Shown here: in pieces, positions 3,602-6,290 of the stretch
Layout of the letters: every line of letters begins with the position of its first letter
Numbering within the stretch: position 1 is the first letter of the stretch
Source of the DNA: JAABRU01 sp964534335
GTDB lineage: Bacteria > Desulfobacterota > Desulfobacteria > Desulfobacterales > Desulfococcaceae
DNA length: 6,290 nucleotides
Direction of reading: 5' to 3'
NCBI GenBank assembly: GCA_964534335.1
Contig: CAZHPS010000419.1
Coordinates: 1-6,290 of the forward strand
Translations under genes and position numbers: made by a program
Notes under the pieces: generated by a model
The model's database searches: none
What the model saw: the letters and a program-made list of their open reading frames with translations, nothing else
What the model was told of the DNA's origin: nothing

Positions 3602-6027
3602 GATTTATCCGCTTTTTTCTTTTTCACAGGTTTGTCAGTGATATTCTTCATGAAATCCTTTCCCATAGCAATGGGCAGCACCTCGTCAATATTCTTTACG
3701 GGAATGAATGTGATTTTCCGTTTCACGTTCTGCGGAACCTCTTCCAGATCCTTTTTGTTTTTCTCCGGGATGATAATGGTGCGGATGCCGCCCCGCAGCG
3801 CGCCAAGAGCCTTTTCCTTCAGTCCGCCAATGGGAAGCACTCTGCCCCGGAGCGTGATTTCCCCGGTCATGGCGACATATTTGTCCACCGGAGAACCGGT
3901 AATCAGGGATAAAAGGGCTGTGGCCATTGCAATGCCCGCAGAAGGGCCGTCCTTGGGAATCGCTCCGGCCGGCACATGGATATGAATATCGAGATTCTCA
4001 AAGTAATTGTCATCCTGTCCGAACGCGCTGAGATGGGAGCGGATATAACTCACTGCCGCGCGTGCTGACTCCTGCATAACCTCACCCACCTGACCCGTGA
4101 TAATCAGTTCCCCCTTTCCCGCAAACAGGGAAGCCTCAATATACAGAACCTCACCGCCGACTTCTGTCCAGGCCAGCCCTGTGGACAGTCCGATCTGGCT
4201 GTCCTCCTGATCCATTTCAGGAAAGAATTTCGGAGGCCCCAGGTATTTGTGCAGACTGCTTTTGGCAATGATAAAAGGCCCTTTTTTCCCTTCCGCAATT
4301 TTCCGAGCTGTTTTCCGGCAGATAGCTCCAATCTCCCGCTCCAGGTTCCGCAGACCGGCCTCTGAGGTGTATTCATTGATAATATGCTCCAATGCACCGG
4401 AAGTGAAGGAAATATTTTTTGGCCTGAGTCCGTTTTCTTTAATTTGCCGGGGAATCAGATGTTTTTCCGCGATAGATCTCTTTTCCTCCTCGGTATATCC
4501 GGAAAGGCGGATGATCTCCATCCGATCCAGCAGGGCTGAGGGAATGGTGTCTGTCATATTGGCTGTAAGGACAAACATGACTTTGGAAAGATCAAAGGCC
4601 AGGTTCAGGTAATGATCACTGAAATTTGCGTTCTGTTCCGGATCCAATGCCTCCAGCAGGGCAGAGGAAGGATCGCCCCGGAAATCAGAACCCAGTTTGT
4701 CAATTTCATCCATCATGAATACCGGATTGTTGGTCCCGCACTGCTTCATCCCCTGCAGGATTCTGCCGGGAAGCGCGCCCAGATAGGTTCTCCGATGCCC
4801 TCTGATCTCTGCCTCATCCCGCACACCGCCTAAGGAAATACGGACAAATTTGCGTTTTATGGCAATGGCAATGGCCTTTCCCAGAGAGGTTTTGCCCACA
4901 CCCGGCGGCCCCACAAAACAGAGAATCGGGCCTTTCATGGCCGGATTGAGTTTGCGGACGCTGAGATATTCCAGTATGCGATCCTTGATTTTGTCCAGCC
5001 CGTAATGGTTTTTGTTGAGTTCCTTCTGTGCATTCGCAATGTTGAGCATATCCTTGGTGGATTTTTTCCAGGGCAGTTCCACCAGCCAGTCCAGATAGGT
5101 GCGCACAATCGCGGCTTCGGAAGACTCAGGATGCATCTGATCCAGCCTTTTTAGCTGGACTTTGGACTCTTCCTCAGCTTCTTTGGACATTTTGGCTTTT
5201 TTGATCTTTTTCTGATATTCCTCAATCTCTTGGGCTCTCTCATCGGTTTCACCCAGTTCCCGGTTGATGGCCCTTACCTGTTCCCGCAGAAAATAATCCC
5301 GCTGACTTTTGGATATTTCATCCTTCACGTTGGACTGGATTTTTGCCTGCATGGTGGAAAGATCCATTTCCCGTGACAGAAATTCATTCACCTTCCGCAG
5401 CCGTTCCAGGGGATCAACTACTTCCAGAATCATCTGGGATTCTTCAATCTTCAGCCGGAGATTGGTGGAAACAAGATCTGCCAGCCGTCCCGGATCTTCT
5501 ATGCTTTCCAGTATGGTGCTGACCTCTCCGCTCATTTCCCCGCGCAAAGACAGGATTTTTTCGGAAAAATCCCGCACATTCCGCATGAGTGCCTCGGTTT
5601 CCAGATTTGATTCAGGTACGGGAGGCTCTTCAATCACCTCCACCCTGACCCGGAACCAGGAGCGTTTCCGGATGTATCCGGTTATTTTTGCCTTGGCAAC
5701 TCCCTGAACCAGAGCCTTGAGGCGTCCGTCCGGAAGTTTGAGCATCCGCAGCACACGCCCCACAGTGCCTACGGTAAAAATATCCTTGGGAGCCGGATCT
5801 TCCATGGACGGATCCTTCTGTGTCACCAGCAGCAGAAAATTGTCCTTTGACACAGCCTCCTCCACTGAACGGACAGATTTTTCCCGTCCGATAAACAGTG
5901 GCAGCAGCATGTTCGTGAAGATGACCACATCCCTTACAGGCATCATCGGCATCAGTTCAGGAATTGGTTCTTTCCGGTCATCCTCCTCAATAATACTGAG
6001 CAGATCATCTTTGTCCGTTTCAGCCAT
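3598..6027 (-). CDS. lon: ATP-dependent endopeptidase La (Lon protease)
   Basis: Lon is a cytoplasmic hexameric AAA+ serine protease that unfolds and degrades misfolded and specific regulatory proteins. All three domains are present (numbering from the chosen start, 809 aa): an N-terminal substrate-binding domain opening with MPMMPVRDVVIFTNMLLPLF (about 26-45), a helical, probably coiled-coil segment (about 230-300), the ATPase with Walker A GPPGVGKT (373-380) and Walker B FMMDEIDK (437-444), and the protease domain with catalytic Ser696 in KDGPSAG and Lys739 in GGLKEK, spaced 43 residues apart as in E. coli Lon. A Lys-rich tail ends the protein. The ATG at 6027 is preferred to the in-frame ATG at 6042 because AGGAG lies 5 nt before it and nothing comparable precedes 6042. 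It is the first gene of a compact set with tsaB (4-nt overlap). No active-site change is seen. Confidence 0.98.
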   Translation of the reverse strand: MAETDKDDLLSIIEEDDRKEPIPELMPMMPVRDVVIFTNMLLPLFIGREKSVRSVEEAVSKDNFLLLVTQKDPSMEDPAPKDIFTVGTVGRVLRMLKLPDGRLKALVQGVAKAKITGYIRKRSWFRVRVEVIEEPPVPESNLETEALMRNVRDFSEKILSLRGEMSGEVSTILESIEDPGRLADLVSTNLRLKIEESQMILEVVDPLERLRKVNEFLSREMDLSTMQAKIQSNVKDEISKSQRDYFLREQVRAINRELGETDERAQEIEEYQKKIKKAKMSKEAEEESKVQLKRLDQMHPESSEAAIVRTYLDWLVELPWKKSTKDMLNIANAQKELNKNHYGLDKIKDRILEYLSVRKLNPAMKGPILCFVGPPGVGKTSLGKAIAIAIKRKFVRISLGGVRDEAEIRGHRRTYLGALPGRILQGMKQCGTNNPVFMMDEIDKLGSDFRGDPSSALLEALDPEQNANFSDHYLNLAFDLSKVMFVLTANMTDTIPSALLDRMEIIRLSGYTEEEKRSIAEKHLIPRQIKENGLRPKNISFTSGALEHIINEYTSEAGLRNLEREIGAICRKTARKIAEGKKGPFIIAKSSLHKYLGPPKFFPEMDQEDSQIGLSTGLAWTEVGGEVLYIEASLFAGKGELIITGQVGEVMQESARAAVSYIRSHLSAFGQDDNYFENLDIHIHVPAGAIPKDGPSAGIAMATALLSLITGSPVDKYVAMTGEITLRGRVLPIGGLKEKALGALRGGIRTIIIPEKNKKDLEEVPQNVKRKITFIPVKNIDEVLPIAMGKDFMKNITDKPVKKKKADKS

Positions 6028-6032
6028 TCTTT

Positions 6033-6037
6033 CTCCT
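6033..6037 (-). promoter_or_regulatory. Shine-Dalgarno that fixes the lon start
   Basis: The minus strand has AGGAG followed by AAAGA and ATG at 6027. The site lies inside the five-codon extension that would result from starting at 6042, so the longer start is unlikely. Confidence 0.75.
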
Positions 6038-6117
6038 GTCATATTTGAATTTTGCAGTGATTTCCCTCGGCTGATTCCGGATATGAATCCGCCGGATGAT
6101 CTGATCCTCTGCCATAC

Positions 6118-6143
6118 ATTTCAGGTCTCTTTTCATCTGAAAT
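6118..6143. repeat. 7-bp inverted repeat in the lon leader
   Basis: ATTTCAG (6118-6124) and CTGAAAT (6137-6143) are exact complements separated by 12 nt. If lon is transcribed from beyond this point, a modest stem-loop could form in its 5' leader. The pairing is AT-rich and its significance is uncertain. Confidence 0.35.
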
Positions 6144-6162
6144 TTTCTGAATAAGCAGGCAA

Positions 6163-6176
6163 ACGAAATTTTTCGT
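6163..6176. repeat. short palindrome ACGAAA-TT-TTTCGT upstream of lon
   Basis: A perfect 6-bp inverted repeat with a 2-nt centre directly abuts the larger palindrome at 6177. The juxtaposition of two dyads suggests a protein-binding region rather than a terminator, since neither is GC-rich. Confidence 0.45.
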
Positions 6177-6207
6177 GTATTCAGAAAATCCGGATTTTTC
6201 TGAATAC
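6177..6207. promoter_or_regulatory. 31-bp near-perfect palindrome upstream of lon, candidate operator
   Basis: The arms GTATTCAGAAAA (6177-6188) and TTTTCTGAATAC (6196-6207) are exact complements around TCCGGAT; removing one T makes the whole a perfect palindrome. A third half-site, TTTTCTGAATA, occurs at 6143-6153. On the minus strand a possible -10 box TATAAG (6208-6213) sits immediately upstream, which would place a start point inside the palindrome, but the matching -35 (GTATCA, 6231-6236) is poor. This fits an operator controlling lon. A stem at the 3' end of an upstream transcript is the alternative. It does not match CIRCE. Confidence 0.5.
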
Positions 6208-6267
6208 CTTATACCGATTCTCCATTGATCTGATACTACTACACGACCACGTTGAATTTTATATATT

Positions 6268-6290
6268 CCCCTCTTGAGAGGGGCAGGGGT
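6268..6290. repeat. partial GC-rich hairpin repeat at the window edge
   Basis: CCCCTCT (6268-6274), a 2-nt TG, and AGAGGGG (6277-6283) form a perfect hairpin, followed by CAGGGGT to the window end. I recall this CCCCTCTTGAGAGGGG-CAGGGGT pattern as a dispersed intergenic repeat in several bacterial phyla. It is truncated by the window, so its full extent is unknown. It could also serve as the stem of a terminator for a gene beyond the edge. Confidence 0.5.

Noticed and set aside
6020..6136. 38-codon minus-strand ORF (MKRDLKCMAEDQ...) overlapping the lon start
   Set aside because: Tempting as a leader peptide, but no Shine-Dalgarno precedes its ATG and nothing in it is recognisable; the lon Shine-Dalgarno lies inside it.

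Overview
The window reads as chromosomal DNA of a Gram-negative anaerobe. My best guess is a Desulfobacterales-type (Desulfobacterota) bacterium. The basis is the protein flavour (a Lon/TsaB pair, a CobM/CbiF-type corrin methyltransferase, a two-repeat 'CQLG' protein I associate with that group) and the CACAGAG-type palindromic repeats, which I recall being common there. This is inference, not a database result. Every gene I can support is on the minus strand, so the layout below runs from high to low coordinates in the direction of transcription.

Right end to about 2290: a short dispersed-type hairpin is cut by the window edge (6268-6290). A lon upstream region rich in inverted repeats follows, with a near-perfect 31-bp palindrome at 6177-6207. 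Then comes a tightly packed set: lon (start best placed at 6027), tsaB overlapping lon by 4 nt, an untracked 59-codon ORF 21 nt after tsaB, and a 144-aa protein overlapping that ORF by 17 nt. The 144-aa protein is a clean tandem duplication with period 70 residues and a cysteine pair in each half. The spacing suggests one operon joining protein quality control (Lon), tRNA t6A modification (TsaB) and two proteins of unknown function.

2289 to 1778: no gene. This stretch holds two directly repeated copies of a palindromic CACAGAG element. The right copy (2162-2274) is complete. The left copy (1847-2055) is interrupted by exactly 100 N, an assembly gap that falls inside the repeat.

1777 to 1007: cobM, a complete precorrin-4 / cobalt-precorrin-4 C11-methyltransferase, standing alone without other cobalamin genes in view. 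It is followed by an interrupted stem-loop structure (923-989).

774 to 47: an AT-rich two-gene module with its own good sigma70-type promoter and strong ribosome binding site. It encodes a 57-aa protein with two APTP motifs and, overlapping it by 35 nt, a GNAT acetyltransferase. The arrangement resembles a toxin-antitoxin pair, but the small protein is not the ribbon-helix-helix antitoxin usually paired with GNAT toxins. The GNAT looks slightly degraded (shortened C terminus, altered acetyl-CoA loop). This module and the 59-aa/144-aa pair are the least explained parts of the window.
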